The notes beneath the pieces are model-generated. The model saw only the letters and a program-made list of their open reading frames with translations. It ran no database searches and had not been told where the DNA came from. Positions 32,576 through 45,649 of a stretch of DNA of 64,000 bases are shown here, piece after piece. Within the stretch, counting starts at the first letter, position 1; each line of letters opens with the position of its first letter. Origin of the DNA: Clavaria fumosa (lineage: Eukaryota; Basidiomycota; Agaricomycetes; Agaricales; Clavariaceae); the NCBI GenBank assembly GCA_951802425.1, contig OX637802.1, forward strand, positions 1,178,001 to 1,242,000. Reading direction: 5' to 3'. The translations under genes were made by a program, and so were the position numbers.

Positions 32576-33989
32576 CTGTAATTGGTCCGACTGTCAAATC
32601 AAGCAGATGCCAGAGAATGCGCACTCACTGATGGACCCGAGCCTAGATCTGGCCTCATGTTCACATGTGTGACAGGCTTGTTGTGCAATTGAATGTGCAT
32701 TAGGAGGATCTAGAGTGTATTCAATAGTTAATCAAATCTGAAGTCACAAAGAGCTATGCTAACCAGGATCAACCAAAGAGAGCAAAGGTGTTGTGAATGT
32801 CAAACGTTGTCACAAATTTTCATCCAACATGTTGCAAATCCACCGAGCATGCCTGGCCCGCTCCTGAAACTGTTGGAGATCTGCTAAGGACACTGGGTCC
32901 CTGGAGCAAAGAGTAAGAAAAATTCCAGAAGTAAGAAATAGAAATAAACTCACATTTAGAGAACCACCTAAGATGTTTTGGCCCATAAGAACAGAAGGAT
33001 GATGTAGACCAACATGTGTACCCACAGGCAGAAGGCTAAACAGACTCCGGAGCAGCGAAACCAACAGTCGTTAAGCATACAGAGACAGATAAGGAAAGGG
33101 ATTTCAAGAGAACAGAGTGAGTGTTTAAGTATCAAGCTAAAGTCATCGAGCAAAGAGAGTATCAAGCATGCATATATGCACTCAAAAGCAGTCCAAAGCA
33201 GTCCAAAGCAAAAGAGCGAAGTGACAAAGAGCATGTTAGAACCAGCACTAGGAGAAAAGCTCATTGAAAGCACATAGAGGATCTGATCAACGAAGCAGAG
33301 GGAAAGAGTAATGCCTCCAGAAGAGCGAATGCAAGACTGACCATGTGTCGACACATGATGAAAGGATGACTGCACATGACTCCAAAGGAGAAGTTGTAAC
33401 CACGTGAGATTGATGTTTATACCACATGACCTGTTTTCAATGTCAATTATAGTATTGATTGGTTCATGGGCTTGTGACCAATGTGTCATAAAAGATTGGA
33501 TATACAAGTCCAGCAATTCCAGCAAATGCTACCAATGCACAGGGAACCATGCCAGGTGCTTGGGGTGAATGAGTTTCATTGATGGCATGTCAAGAGGGAG
33601 CACAGTCTTGACAACATGGCTGTTGACAAGGCATTGGAGTATGTAGAGGGGCTGGAGGTGGCAATGAGGGTTGGTGGGGATGTCCAAGACACAGAGAGGA
33701 CTTGACACTCAGCCACCCATTCTGAGGGAGTCCATTGGAGTCCAACCAGCTCTATTGGTGCCAACAAGGACTTCATTGGAGCCAACAAGGACTTCATTGG
33801 AGCCAGCAAGGACTCCATTGGAGCCAACAAGGACTTTGTCAGACTTGGCCAGTCCAATGGAATTCCTTCCAGTGGAGTCCATAGCTGTAGCCATGGACTG
33901 GAGTCTAATCAACTCCATTGGAGCAGTCCAATTGGAGTTCATATAGAGTCCATTGGAGTCCACTGGAGTCCCAGTGTAGAAGAAAATGT

Positions 33990-34060
33990 CACCAGCTGGA
34001 GTTGAACCCAGATCTTTGTGTCACTTGCACATGCAATTACCAGCTATGCCATGCAGCCTG
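33990..34060 (-). repeat. tRNA-derived SINE-like module, copy 1
   Basis: The minus strand carries a perfect RNA polymerase III A box TGGCATAGCTGG (34051-34040) and a perfect B box GGTTCAACTCC (34008-33998), 31 nt apart as in a tRNA. The T-arm and acceptor do not pair well, so this is tRNA-like rather than a working tRNA gene. Confidence 0.65.
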
Positions 34061-34359
34061 AGCCCTCTGGAGTCCTGTGGAAATTGACTGGAGCCCTGAG
34101 GAGTCCTGAGGAGTCCAACTGGAACCTGACTGGAGCCCTGAGGACTCCTCCAGACACAAGGACTCCATGCAGATTGCAGGCAAAGTCTCAAGGAGTATTT
34201 GCAGTCAGTTATTACAGTCAGAATTGACTTTATGACTTTGTGCAGTTCCTCAGGACTCCAGCCAGACTCCTCAGGACTCCTCAGGACTCCAGTCAGACTC
34301 CACAGGACTCTACAGGGCTCAGGACAAGGACCTATAGGGATTATATTGGCTAAGATAAC

Positions 34360-34440
34360 TGTGGCTGCATGGCATAGCTGGTAATTGCATGTGCAAGTGA
34401 CACAAGGATCTGGGTTTGACTCCAGCTGGTGACATTCATT
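34360..34440 (+). repeat. tRNA-derived SINE-like module, copy 2
   Basis: A box TGGCATAGCTGG (34370-34381) and B box GGTTTGACTCC (34413-34423; a C-to-T change at the CpG of GGTTCGA), 31 nt apart. It matches copy 1 over about 65 bp and is inverted relative to it. Confidence 0.65.
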
Positions 34441-34620
34441 TCCTTCAGCTGTGCTAAAACTCCAGTGGAGTCCAATCACAGTCCAGTGAATCCAATCACA
34501 GTCCTGACACAGTCCAATCATAGTCCTGTCACAGTCCAGTGGGAATCTGTTCAGAGTCCTATGGAGCCCTGAGGAGTCTTGAGGAGTCCTGGGGAAACCA
34601 ATGGAGTCCATTGGAATGGG

Positions 34621-37600
34621 TGGACCAGTGTAATGTCTTGGACACAGACACCTAAGGTTGCAAGTGGGGCAGAAGTGGTGGAGGTACCTAAAGTTCCAGT
34701 ATGAACGATATACTCCAAGTAGATAAGGGTCAAATCAAGATCACTAACATCTAGACCATCAACATTGAAAGGAAGGTCATGGAGCCAGGACTCATCATCA
34801 CCAGACCCAGAGTGCAGGCACAGGACCTTGACAGAGGCAGAGGAGGAGAGGGCCTTGTTCCTTAGAAAGTTGAAGGTACAAAGAACATTCTGAGGAAGGA
34901 GGTGAGGGAATCTGTGAATTCCTGAGGGTGGAGGCATCATCAAGGAGGGCAAAAATGGCTGAAATGGCATGCAAGCCAAATTCAAGGAGGGGAGATGGTG
35001 AAATTGAGACAGCAGGTTGTGGAAGACATTGTGGGCAGACAGGTCCACAAGGGAGGAATTGGAGTAGAGGTTGGTGTATGTGGAGTAAGTGTTGGAGGAG
35101 CCTAGTGGGGCTGTGAAGGGTGAGTCTCAGTGTTGCCTGAGGGCTGCATAATCTGTATTGGTATTGTGGATCCTTAGATGGGGAGGAGAAGCAGAAGAGG
35201 GTACCTGCAATGAGGATAGTGGAGGCAGAAGTAAAGGAGACAATTTGGGAGGCTGATGTGAGGTGACTCAATTCTATTTATGACCAGATCCATAACAGAC
35301 TTCACTGACATCATCAAATCCAACAGCATTTGGAGATACAGGACAACTAGAGTCATTGCCAGATTCTATAGAAATAGCAACTGAGTGTCTAAGAGGTGAT
35401 ACACAGTGAATCTATTCTGAGGTAGGTAGTGGTGTGGCAGCCATACAGTATTTGGAGTTGATCAGACAGATTTGCCATTCTAGCTGGTTATGCTTGACAG
35501 GCATGACACATCAGCAAAACCATGTTTTTGAGCATCTATGAGTTACTATGACAGACTATGTAGTGCTCTATAGTTCACCATAGATAGTGATAGCAAGGTC
35601 AGGTCCATATAGGGCTTTATAGATGTGCCTTATCTATGGGTATTTACATAACTTTGTGTAGCAGAACCAGGTTTTGCTGATGCATAATTGGCAATGCCTG
35701 TGATGTGTGACCAGTAAATTGACAAATTTAGCAAAGGACTTCTTGTCACAGTCTTACTGATGGTCAAAGGACATTCACATTGGAAAAAAGTCTTTAGTGA
35801 CAAGGCTAAGGTAGTAACATGATGTAAAAGTAACTGTCCATTTATGCTGCCACATGTCATGTCCATTTATGGTACAGTTATGGGACAGTCACTGTACAGT
35901 TAATTCTTGTCACACTTTCTTGTCACACTTTCACATGCAGCAGCAACACATTGTGGGACCAGCACAAAAGCCATGCCACAAGTACAGCCACAAACTTGCC
36001 AAATCAGTGACCCACAAATGTTCTTGCCCATTTCTCAGTCAATTCTCAAGCAATTCTTATGATCTTTTTATTGATAAGACACTATTTGATCTGTAGATTA
36101 ATGTAGAGATGTTAAAAGAAAATATTTTCTGTACTAATCCACCAAAATAAAATGGGACTCAATTTAAAAAGTGACATTTCATGTATCCCAATGATGGCTT
36201 GTGCAATCTTGATTTCCAAGGCTCTGGAAATAATACTGGAGTGCTTATGGGTCTATGTGACTCACATTTCATGCAAAATTTTAAATTCTGTGCTGTTCTG
36301 AATATGCTGAGTACTCTGCTCCTTCAGAACATTGCTAATGCAGTAGCATAGTTGGAACCATTATTAAAATAGTTCAGAATGATGCAGTTGAGCTAGTACA
36401 TTGACCCTCCCTTGACCAGCTGATATTGATGCAAATTGCCTTCATACCAAACTTGAAACACAGGAGTATCAAGGCAGCTCTACCTTCAGGTGAATGTCTG
36501 ATCTTCATCAAAATCTTTGACTCTTACCTGAGTCAAAGTACTCAGATATTTTGACTGTTGAGGTCCGTTGCATTGCACAGTTGCCTCCACCTCCAGCTTT
36601 TCGGCTGCCATGCGTATAACTCAGTATGTTTAACCTATGAATGACCTGAGCTTACCTGCAGCCTCAATTTGATAGAATCAGTTCATGGATGATGAATACA
36701 CCAGTGAGTCTCTGAGGTGGAAGGTGAGCTTTTCAGAGTGGATCCAGTTTTTTACCAGTGTTTTCATGCACCATATGCGACTCATCCATCTGGACCTTGA
36801 CCTGTCAGCTCTTCACCCCAAATAGGCTCCTTACACTGTTCCCATCTGACATGTTGGTACCTAGATTACGCTGTATGGTGCACCCTCACATGGTGAGCAA
36901 ACTTTTCAGAATATAATCCATTGAACTGCCCTGCCTTCACTCCTTCCACTAGACACGTTCTCATTTCATTCATCCCTGACCTGTACCTCCAATTTCTGAT
37001 TGAAATTCTTTTCGTGCCTGGATCTCAACCTAGCATGAGTGTTTTTTTAAAAAAATCTATTCCAGAACATCAACACACTCATTTCTAATCGAAGCCCTCT
37101 CCCTGCCTGGTTTATGACCTTGTTGACCTGGTGTGAATTTTTTATTCCAGATTATTGCACTCCAAACCAGGTCATTTTTTTGAATAGATTTGTCCCATTT
37201 CCATGTCCTTTGAACTGTCATCACTTACCCTACATGTGAATGTGAGTGGCTTTACAGGTGGACCCTATCATTTTCACTGCCACATCAACTTCCTGATGCA
37301 CCTGCAGCAGAAGACTGTCAATATGACCCTTAGGCCCAATAAGCCTTGGAACAGCACAATTTGGTGTCTGGAAAAACATGAATGACTCCATCAGAAACTA
37401 CTTTTATATCTTCTGATGAGTAGGTGCATTCTCACCTTATCTAGCCTTGACACATGCGCTCTAGTATTTTCTTTCGAAGTCCACTGTCCCTCATTCCACT
37501 TTTTTCATTCATCAGACTTCCACACCAAAGGACACTAGAAGCTACATCAGAACCCCAACCCTGCAGGCACTAGGGTGCTAGGTACCATTGAACCAAATTT

Positions 37601-37677
37601 AGATTGCACTGTATTATTTATATGCCCACACTTTACCTTTGACATGCCCCCACTCTCTTTCACACCTTACACAACCA
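34621..37677. other. Region without supportable genes
   Basis: Overlapping minus-strand frames at 34551-35271 (157 and 165 codons) show no motif and disagree in frame. 35830-36010 resembles 44985-45180 (TGTCATGTCCATTTA, ACTGACCCAC-like words), so it is probably an old dispersed repeat. 36100-37677 is AT-rich with no recognisable feature. Confidence 0.5.
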
Positions 37678-40090
37678 TGCCACCTCGTCGTACCAAGACC
37701 CTGTCTGCTGCCAAGTATGTCTCACTCATGCCCTGCTCAGTGCCACTCATACACTGACCCTATTACCTTTCTAGAATGCCCATCAAAAATCAAAAACAAC
37801 AACAGCCAAAGAGCAAAGCTACTATAGACAGGTGCACCAATCATCCTCTGAAATAGTCTTTCACCCCTTCTTAATCCATGTTTTAGTGAAGCAGATATGA
37901 CATAAGTTTCATTCATCCACATCTTCACCTTCATTTCTTATGTTGCAATTAGAACCATCTCCATCTCAGATGATGCAGGTGAAACTAGGTTGGTACTACT
38001 ATCTCTCAGCTGGATATTTGAAATTTAATTCAAGTAAGCAGGAAGGCTACTCTTCCTCCATCTTCTCGTTCAAAAAGGTCTGCATAAGTCTTCCATAATA
38101 CAACATTCTACTCATTACTTTTGTATGTTACTTTTGTACTACTTTTCTTGCAGTTCGAAGCATCCAGTATCCTTACCTGACTCTGACGTCGTTGCAAGGT
38201 GAGCACACTACATTGAGTTTCACCCTACTTCAAGTTTCCTGATAACTTACCTTCAGTACTGCAAAACATTTTAAACTGTGCATCTATTTCAGAATTGATC
38301 AGCGTACATCTATCTGACTGGTACAGGATGACTTCCCCAGCGGGAGTCTCCGGAGTCTCGGGAGATGGCTCATAAGTCTTAGATAACCTGTAGACTGCAT
38401 GGCTATGTTTACTGTAATTTTTTTCACAGTGAGGATGACAATGGGACTGATTATGACAATTACGACTCTCCCACTCCTAGATCAAAAGCCAAGCTCAATC
38501 TGAAGAAGTAGGTTACCTCGTCTTGCCTTGTATCAGTCAGGCTCAGACTCCTTTCTCAGGGTGACTACATCTGCGAGAGTGGAGGTTGTGATGCCCAGGT
38601 GTGTTATGTTACTCAGTCTCATTTTAACTCATTCACTGTGCTCATCCAGGACATCTAGGGTTGTACATCCAGGTAGCGATGCTAAAGTTTCAGACAGACT
38701 TTTCAACAAGGTGTATGTGATTTTATTGATTTCACATCTTATGATGAATCTTGAGTGAAGTAGAGTGGCCTCTAAAGATGACATAGTCTTCCTGGATGAC
38801 AAGTCTGTGTATCTTGAAGACCTAACAGGAGAGTACGTCCACTTAAAATATAACCAGAGTTGTTCTGACCAGGTAAAAGATCTCAGGCCAAGCATGCTTC
38901 AGATAAGAGGCTTCCCTCCATCTGTGAGGTCACCGACCCTGCCCTGTTCGATCCTATGCTCAAGGACACATACAACAATCTTCCTAACCTCCGGTAAAGC
39001 TGTTTTTTTAGTCCTGTGACTTTCACCTGACTATGTGATGTAGCACTGGTGTACTTACCACAGTCAACAACAGTCTTAACCCAGTTGGACCCTTCTCACT
39101 CAGTAACATCCCTGATGTTTTCAGCATTGCTGATGTGACATATGTTTTTTCTCAAATGATTCAAAAAGTACAGTGGACTAAATAATTGTTAGTGCAATCA
39201 TGAGGGCAATCACATTCACAAGTACTGGTGTTTTCATAAATCCATCCTGCTCTTTGCCATATAGTGTCAAACCCCAACCATCAGTCTCTGACTCTCAGCA
39301 ATCTGTGACATATGCCCTTACCCTGAACACTACCCAATCATTCCAATATGCTGTATTCACTTCTGTGGTCACTGTGACAAAGGCTGATAGCGCTGATATA
39401 TTGGATTGTGACACATCAGCGATGTTTTGCCAGGTCAATGGTGTCCTGTGCAGGCAGGAATGGGAACGTTTCTGTTCATTTTTCTGCATGGTGTTTGGCA
39501 AGAAGGAACTATGAGCCCAAATTTATGAAGATGCTGTGGCTTTTAGTACTCGTGCCAGGCCTAGAGAAGGTATTATTCAAGCTACTACCTGTCAATTCCA
39601 GAAGAAAGACATCTGACTGCATTACAGATCAATGAAGTACAGCATCTGGCATTAGTGGTCTGTTTTCAGGGAACAGATCCAGCCCTTCTTCGCCTGTGAA
39701 AGTGTCTGGGGGTCTCTACTGTCAGGGGAGCACTCAATTTCGATGATGATGGTAAGTACATATGCGATAGATTCAAGGCAAAAACTGACATTCTTTCAAG
39801 TCCCTATCTACGATGGGAGGAAAGGCCAACTGAAGATGACTCACCTCCATAATTTGTGTCACAATCTGACCCCTTTCTGTCGTGATCCTGCTGGCTGTTT
39901 ATGTCTCATTGGTTATACAGCGAATACTTGGATGGGTAAGGACTACATTAAACAATTATCTTTCAATATTCAGTGGTTGGTTGTATTGGCTTCCAATTAG
40001 TTTAGCATCGATACAGGCAGCTGTACTTTCACTCCCCTATGTACACCCCAATTTTAAAAGTGGTGTTTCGTTCAACCTACCCCATTGATT
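37678..40090 (+). CDS. Possible multi-exon gene of unknown family (perhaps degraded)
   Basis: Starts MPPRRTKTLSAAK followed by a GT donor (37719) and a chain of short exons with many GT-AG pairs. Readable protein segments are EDDNGTDYDNYDSPTPRSKA (38430-38508), SKDDIVFLDDKSVYLEDLTGEYVHL (about 38770-38840), RLPSICEVTDPALFDPMLKDTYNN (38910-38985), the NTTQSFQYAVF to EWERFCSFFC segment (39335-39490) and VPIYDGRKGQLKMTHLHNLC (about 39800). I do not recognise the family. The acidic Asp/Tyr-rich N-terminus and YDGR motif recall proteins often seen near transposons in agaricomycetes (from memory, uncertain). Exon joins are not proven and some frames break. Confidence 0.38.
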
Positions 40091-40099
40091 CAAAGCTGT

Positions 40100-41132
40100 C
40101 AGTCCCCAACCATGGAAATAAGAGTTTCACTCCAACTCCATGCAGCACCACCAGCCCCACTCTCCCTGCTCAAACCAACCACCTCATTTGTGCTGCCTCC
40201 TGAGAAAACAGCCCAGGTCCCCATTGTCAGTCCATGACTGCAGTGGAGGCCATCACTGTCACCTGCTGCTGCTGTCATTGTCACGAGTGCCTTGTCCATA
40301 TGGGGTGGTGCAGACATAGCGGATCAGGATCAGGGACAGGATAATGACATACACATACATGCTGGCTGTGTACCCTGTGGATACTGGCAGCTACACATCA
40401 CCATTGCTGGCTAAGTGTTGCTGTCACCATCCCCCACACCCATTTTCATGAACACCACCTCCAGAGTTGTAGCTGTTGGACCTCACTTGCCAAAATCTAT
40501 CACCATCATCAGCTACTGTCCATCACCACCCCTGCTGATACTCATCATGCCTGCTGTCTGCTGCTCATCATTGTAACTGGATGCAAAATGCACCAGCAGA
40601 GGGATGCTCACACTGCAGTTCCCTTTGGCATTCTTGAGATGGAGATTCCATGCAAGCCCTTGGAGCCTAACAGCATGATGAGAAAAATTTGGCTGTGATG
40701 AGTGCAAGAAATGACAGAGGTTGTAATTTATATATCTGTCCACATTGAAGTTGAAGTTGTCACCCTTGAGGACAGTCTTCATCATCTTGGTCATCATCAT
40801 TGTCATCATCATTGTCTTCAGCATCCTTGACTTCACCCCTGGACCAGGACAGGTATGGAGAAGGGGAGGGGAGAGGGTGAGCCACTGTCATTGTCACAGC
40901 ACCTGTGTGGTGTAAACTGATAAATAATAAGACATGAAAAGAAAAAAAAAAGGAGCAGGAAAATGGAGAGAAGGGAATGGAGAGAAGGGAGAGGGAGAGA
41001 TGCTGGTTGTTGGTGGGGCATGGCACAATACCACTTTCTCTGGTTTATAGCCATCAACAACACAGAGAAGGTGAGTGCACAAGAGGAAAAGGCTTGAGTA
41101 AATGCATGTATAGTGGCAATTAGAATTGTATG
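40100..41132. repeat. Low-complexity region
   Basis: CAT/CAC-rich and CATCATC runs (40750-40830), a purine-rich stretch (40930-41000), no gene recognised. Open frames here are products of base composition. Confidence 0.6.
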
Positions 41133-41431
41133 AGGCACCACATGGCAAGTCATGTGCTGGCTGAAGAAGATGCACAACAGTGTGTCGCACATGGAATTGG
41201 TGGGTCCGGGCAGAATATGCACATGGGGTGAGGTAGTAGGAGGCGTCGTGAGTATGGCATGGTGGTCACGAGTGTCGCGTGAGTGCGGGGGAGGTTGGAG
41301 AGGCTTCTGGAAGGGGACAGCAGGTTTCGGAAGTGTGTAGAGGGGCTTGCAAGGTGGTAGAGGGCTGTCAGGAGGTTTGTAGGTGTCGGTAGAGTTGGTT
41401 TGGGTAGGGGAAAAATGAATGGGTCCTGACA
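41133..41431 (-). mobile_element. Family-A LTR 5' fragment
   Basis: The minus strand starts TGTCAGGACCCATTCATTTT at 41431 and follows the family-A LTR for about 300 bp to the CACATGACTTGCC block, then stops. No internal element sequence follows. It is probably a truncated old LTR. Confidence 0.82.
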
Positions 41432-41877
41432 TTGCATCAGTGCAAGAAGTCTAAAAGGTATGCAGGGTTTCAAATTTCAATGTGTTGGAAGCATTAAAGA
41501 GTGTGAGGTTTACAGACATTGGTGTTGGCAGGCATCAGCAGCTGAGGCCCAAACAATGAGCTTCTGTGGTGTCAATCAGCATGAGGGCTGTTGTTTAGCA
41601 ATGCTTGCATTTGTATCATATTGCCATGTTCTTTTGAGCTCAAGAAAAGAACCTCCCTACTAAGAACTTGAGTAACAAATAAATTCCAGAACATGTGTCA
41701 CAGTACACAAAATGAGATTGGATCAGAATCTGTCCCCGGCCCTGTTGTTGGTGGGAACATTGAATGCTCTCCATGCCAACACAAGCCATTAAGCTTGTCA
41801 AAACCACGAAAGCATCCTAACCTCAACTTTGGTATTTTTGAATGGATATTCGGTAACAATGATGTGTACAGACATGC

Positions 41878-44669
41878 TCAAGCCTGATTAGAAAAATTTG
41901 TGCGGGTGCTATCCGTAAGTGGCATTCGTTCAAATTCCTGCCTGATATGCGTTTTGATCAAAGGCAACGCAGTCATGATGATCTTGGTTGTCCTCGGCTC
42001 ATCTGACAGCAGATTCACATTTAAATTATTGGGCATGGAAATGGGTATCATACCAATTCTGGAAATCTTCCCATGTCGTTTGAGCTCCTTGAATCCAGAA
42101 TGAAAGGCTGGATGATCTGTTGGGATGACAACCAACGAGTGCTACACCTTCATCAATGAAGGTCCAATGTGACGTGCATCGAGAACGAACGCGGAAGTAC
42201 CACAGACGTAATTCATCCGAATGCTTCGGTACCGAAGGTATCTTCGAGTGTCCTACAATTTGTATGATGGATCTGACCATCTTAGCAACGCCATTGGCTA
42301 TGACGAACAGTCGGAACGTGTGACACCTCCATCTGACAGAGCACATACTTCGATGTTCAAGCAAATCTATTAATGATTGGCATGCCGACCCATGACCGAT
42401 CAGGATAATTTTTTCAGCACGAGAGAGTCTGTGTCATAGCGGGTAACTCGAGTATGTTAACAATGAAGGAATAACTCACGAGATGTAATTGTCCCAAAGA
42501 TACATCAAGACTTCTGTGGCTTGTTCGTGCAGTAGCCTCGGAGGAGACTATAAAACATGAACAAGATGTTAAATTTGAGCTCAAACGACTCACCGAGCTG
42601 GCATAGGGCCTTGCATACAAATTGACATCAAGTAGTGAGTAACCCTCTGCCGCAACCCAGGTCAAAAGTTGTTTGGCGAAATCAATCTGTTGGTTGATTG
42701 TGAGTGGCCACTAGACTAGATTGAGACTCCAGCTACCAGATATGAGCGTTCTAAATGCAAATTGCAAATGGCTGCATCTGCAAGCTCGACCCTCAAATTG
42801 CCACTAGCCATCCAGTCAGGAGTGGTGTTGGACATGCGGAAAACTGTGACTCACAATTCATGAGCCAAAACAATCAAAGTTCGATTATCCATGATATCCT
42901 GTCTATTGGTTGCTCAGTCACCGGAAGGAAAAAAATGTCTAGTCTCACGTGCACAGGACTTGAGCTCCATAACGGGCTTCATGGTCTGGCAGTAGTAGTG
43001 GGATCTGAAACATTTGATGTTCAGTGTACAGAAAATGTTGTCGGTGCGCCTTCAGGATCTCTGCAACGAGTTTCTGTAAGTAGCCACGCTGGATCCATGA
43101 GCATGCTGAGCCACACCTGGTATCGAGTGGGTGATTTCCGAGATGCCTTGTGGAGGATATCAGAGTCTGAGTGGCATAGAAGCTTAATGTTCGCACCTTC
43201 TCGAGGCTCACACGATTTGGGATCTATATTCCTCCAATATTTACTCTGCTCTTTCGCCACCAACCATACAGTCTCCGTACCAATCTCACTTGCTACCAAT
43301 GATGGTAGTATGTCAGGAGGCTCACCAAGGAGGACTTTAGTGACAGCCACTGCTGATACTGAGATAGAATCAAGATTATAACCTCCCTATGTCCTTGAGT
43401 CAGACAAATGCTTTCAGATCAAGACAATAGATTACCTCTAATGCGACAACAAGTCGGCCGCCTGCAAGACTAGCAAGCATATGTGTCATGTGTGCATATC
43501 CTTGGGGTGTGACAAAACATTCACCCAAGTCATCACCTTTGGCAGCATCGAAACCTGCGGAGACTTCGAAAGACACTTCATGTATCAGAGACAAACTGCT
43601 TGTCATATTTAGTACTTACTGATGACCAGCTCCGGAGCAAATTCAAGGCCAATAGGCATGACAATCTTTTGGAATGCATGTATATAATCTGCATCCCCCA
43701 TCCCTTTCTCAGGCCAAGGAATGTTTACAGAGCTGTCACGCAGAATCAGGCAATACCACACAATATGGGAGTAAAACCCACTATCCCAAGCCGGCTCCTT
43801 CTCCGCAGGATTCCACGCTGCCGAAAGGACCACAGGGATAAAATGCACCGTGTTCGTATCGATGTATGGAAACGTATAGGACAGATGGGTCGTCATTAAA
43901 AGCACGCTGCGTCCCATTGCCTACCATCAAAGTAAGGAGTGTGGTCGAATAGAAAGGGGGGAGCTAACCGTGATGGACATCCCAGTCCAATATCATGACT
44001 TTCTTTAGCCGTGTCAACTGCTGCACCACCCGTGTCGCCACAGCCACGTTATTGAAGAAACAGAATCCCATGTGCTCATCTGGTTCGGCGTGGTGACCTG
44101 GGGGTCTTACAATTGCGAATGCTTTTTTGAGCTCGTTCCGAGCAACCGAAAGACAGGCCTCGATTACACCACCACAACTCAGACGTGCAGCACGAGTAGT
44201 AGCACCCATGACATAGAGGGATAGTAACTCATAATATGCTTCGGATTGAATGATATCTTCCGTTGTCATATCTAGATTAAATTTCAGCAGGCTCCTCACG
44301 CCACCGACGCTAAAGCAATGACGCAGCTGTTGGTTACTCACATTGAATGTCCATCACCTTGTCCCAGTGGTCTTCACTGTGTACAAGGAGAGCCTCAGAT
44401 CGCTCTACGGGCCTGATCGCGAGTGCTTTCATCTTAAGATGATATTGGGCGTCTTTGATTGCTTGAAATATACGTGAAATACGTTCGGGCTGCTCTGGGT
44501 GACCATTCAAGCAAACATGACCCATCATTTCGGCAGAATACACATAACCGACTGTGTACTTTTCGAAGCGGAGCGGAACAGACGAGGCACGGCGTGGTAC
44601 CGGAGAAGGAGACCTGAGCGATGGCAAACCATCGTCTTCTGGCGAATTGCGTTCTTGCGCGGCGTTCAT
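41878..44669 (-). CDS. HDA1: Class II histone deacetylase, HDA1/Clr3 type
   Basis: Nuclear Zn-dependent deacetylase of histone tails, a repressor of transcription and a silencer of repeats. I chose ATG at 44669 ([13 protein letters not shown]); the frame further upstream has no Met. Deacetylase domain: [20 protein letters not shown], then after a ~70-nt intron MTTEDI. Catalytic [15 protein letters not shown] and zinc-site DWDVHHG are followed by an intron at 43968-43921. Then [20 protein letters not shown] (intron 43781-43733), [14 protein letters not shown] (intron 43619-43564), [11 protein letters not shown] (zinc Asp) and, after an intron, GGYNLDS (catalytic Tyr). The C-terminal ARB2 domain follows ([42 protein letters not shown]) to SNQA. 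All catalytic residues are present. Exon joins in the ARB2 part are approximate. Confidence 0.9.
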
Positions 44670-44984
44670 ATATCCTGACGAGTTTGGCGGGTCGATGTAC
44701 AAGAAATGGGTCCAGGGTGAGGGGGTTGATAATTATTTACACTTGTTTATGAATAAGTGACCCTCAATTTGGCAACCAGTACAGACAGGTGTCATTTATT
44801 GGGTACAGATTTTGCAAAAGACAACATGTTACATTCATCAGGCTGAAATTTGGCTTGCTTTCCTCAGGGAAATTCCCCCAAATGCATAGTGTACCACAGC
44901 CTTAGACTTTTTATCAGTTTTCACAAATTATCATGTGATCTAAGCATGGATGAATGTGGCCTGCCTTACACAACGTAAAACTAG

Positions 44985-45200
44985 GTGTCCATTTGCAGCA
45001 CCACATGTCATGTCCAGTTAATGGGACATTTACATGTCCATTTGCATGACACTGTCACATATTTCGCATTCTGCTTTAGTCAATGTGTGGGACCTGGCAG
45101 CATCGGCCAAAATCATGTGATGCATGCAAAGTGGCACACATGCCAAATTACTGACCCACTTTCCACTACCCAGTGTTCTGCCTTCTACAGACCAGATACA
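44985..45200. repeat. Diverged dispersed repeat
   Basis: Shares phrases with 35830-36010 (CACATGTCATGTCC, TGACCCAC preceded by CCAAAT). Old copies of one repeat; ends are not defined. 44760-44984 has nothing recognisable. Confidence 0.4.
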
Positions 45201-45244
45201 AAAAACTTTGAGTAGAAAAAGTGTTCCAAATAATTATTTAAGCA

Positions 45245-45354
45245 AATCCTTCAAGCTCAATTTTTTAAATTTTGCTTCATTCTTGAGATATGCCCCATGT
45301 ACATGCCATATCTCAACAATGAAGCCAAATTAAAAAATTCTGTCTTCAAGGATT
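45245..45354. repeat. Long hairpin (inverted repeat, ~48-bp arms)
   Basis: AATCCTTCAAGCTCAATTTT… pairs with …AAAATTCTGTCTTCAAGGATT around a centre near CCATGTACATG (45300). Arms are imperfect but nearly full length, as in a small MITE or a transcribed hairpin. Confidence 0.7.
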
Positions 45355-45649
45355 GTCTCAAATATATTATAGGAACATTTTGTCTCACCAAAACGAAGCT
45401 TGAATCATGCTGTGGAAGCCAAAACACCAGGTATGGGGAGTATGGGATGTGAGTGGACTAATTAGGTAATTGTGGCTGTGCACCCACTCCGGCACAAGAT
45501 AGATTTCGAGAATTGATGACTATGCCAGCTTTTCCATTGCCTGTCCTGAATCCTGATGTGTATAATATTGACGAACCCGAAGATATCACACTACGTGTGA
45601 CTGGAATTATCACCCACCACCATTTGCCTCCCATCTTGCAAACACTCAA

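Larger units (their letters stand above)
33700..34620. repeat. GGAGTCC-rich repeat block with two tRNA-like modules
   Basis: Loose tandem units built on GGAGTCCANTGG and its complement, for example GGAGCCAACAAGGACTTCATT repeated near 33760-33830. Reading frames through it are repeat artefacts. Two tRNA-like promoter modules are embedded in opposite orientations (34072-33990 and 34360-34440). Confidence 0.7.

Noticed and set aside
32968..33525. 185-codon hydrophobic minus-strand frame
   Set aside because: Many aromatic and Cys residues but no recognisable domain, no splice partners, and it is surrounded by non-coding sequence. Open by chance is at least as likely.
34360..34440. Functional tRNA gene
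   Set aside because: A and B boxes are right but T stem and acceptor stem do not pair, and a near copy exists inverted 300 bp away; a tRNA-derived repeat fits better.
34551..35271. Two overlapping minus-strand frames of 165 and 157 codons
   Set aside because: They overlap each other in different frames and neither shows motifs or intron signals.
44700..44715. Shared GTACAAGAAATGGG between the HDA1 upstream region and the 25340/30740 repeat
   Set aside because: Only about 14 bp and no further similarity on either side; treated as chance.
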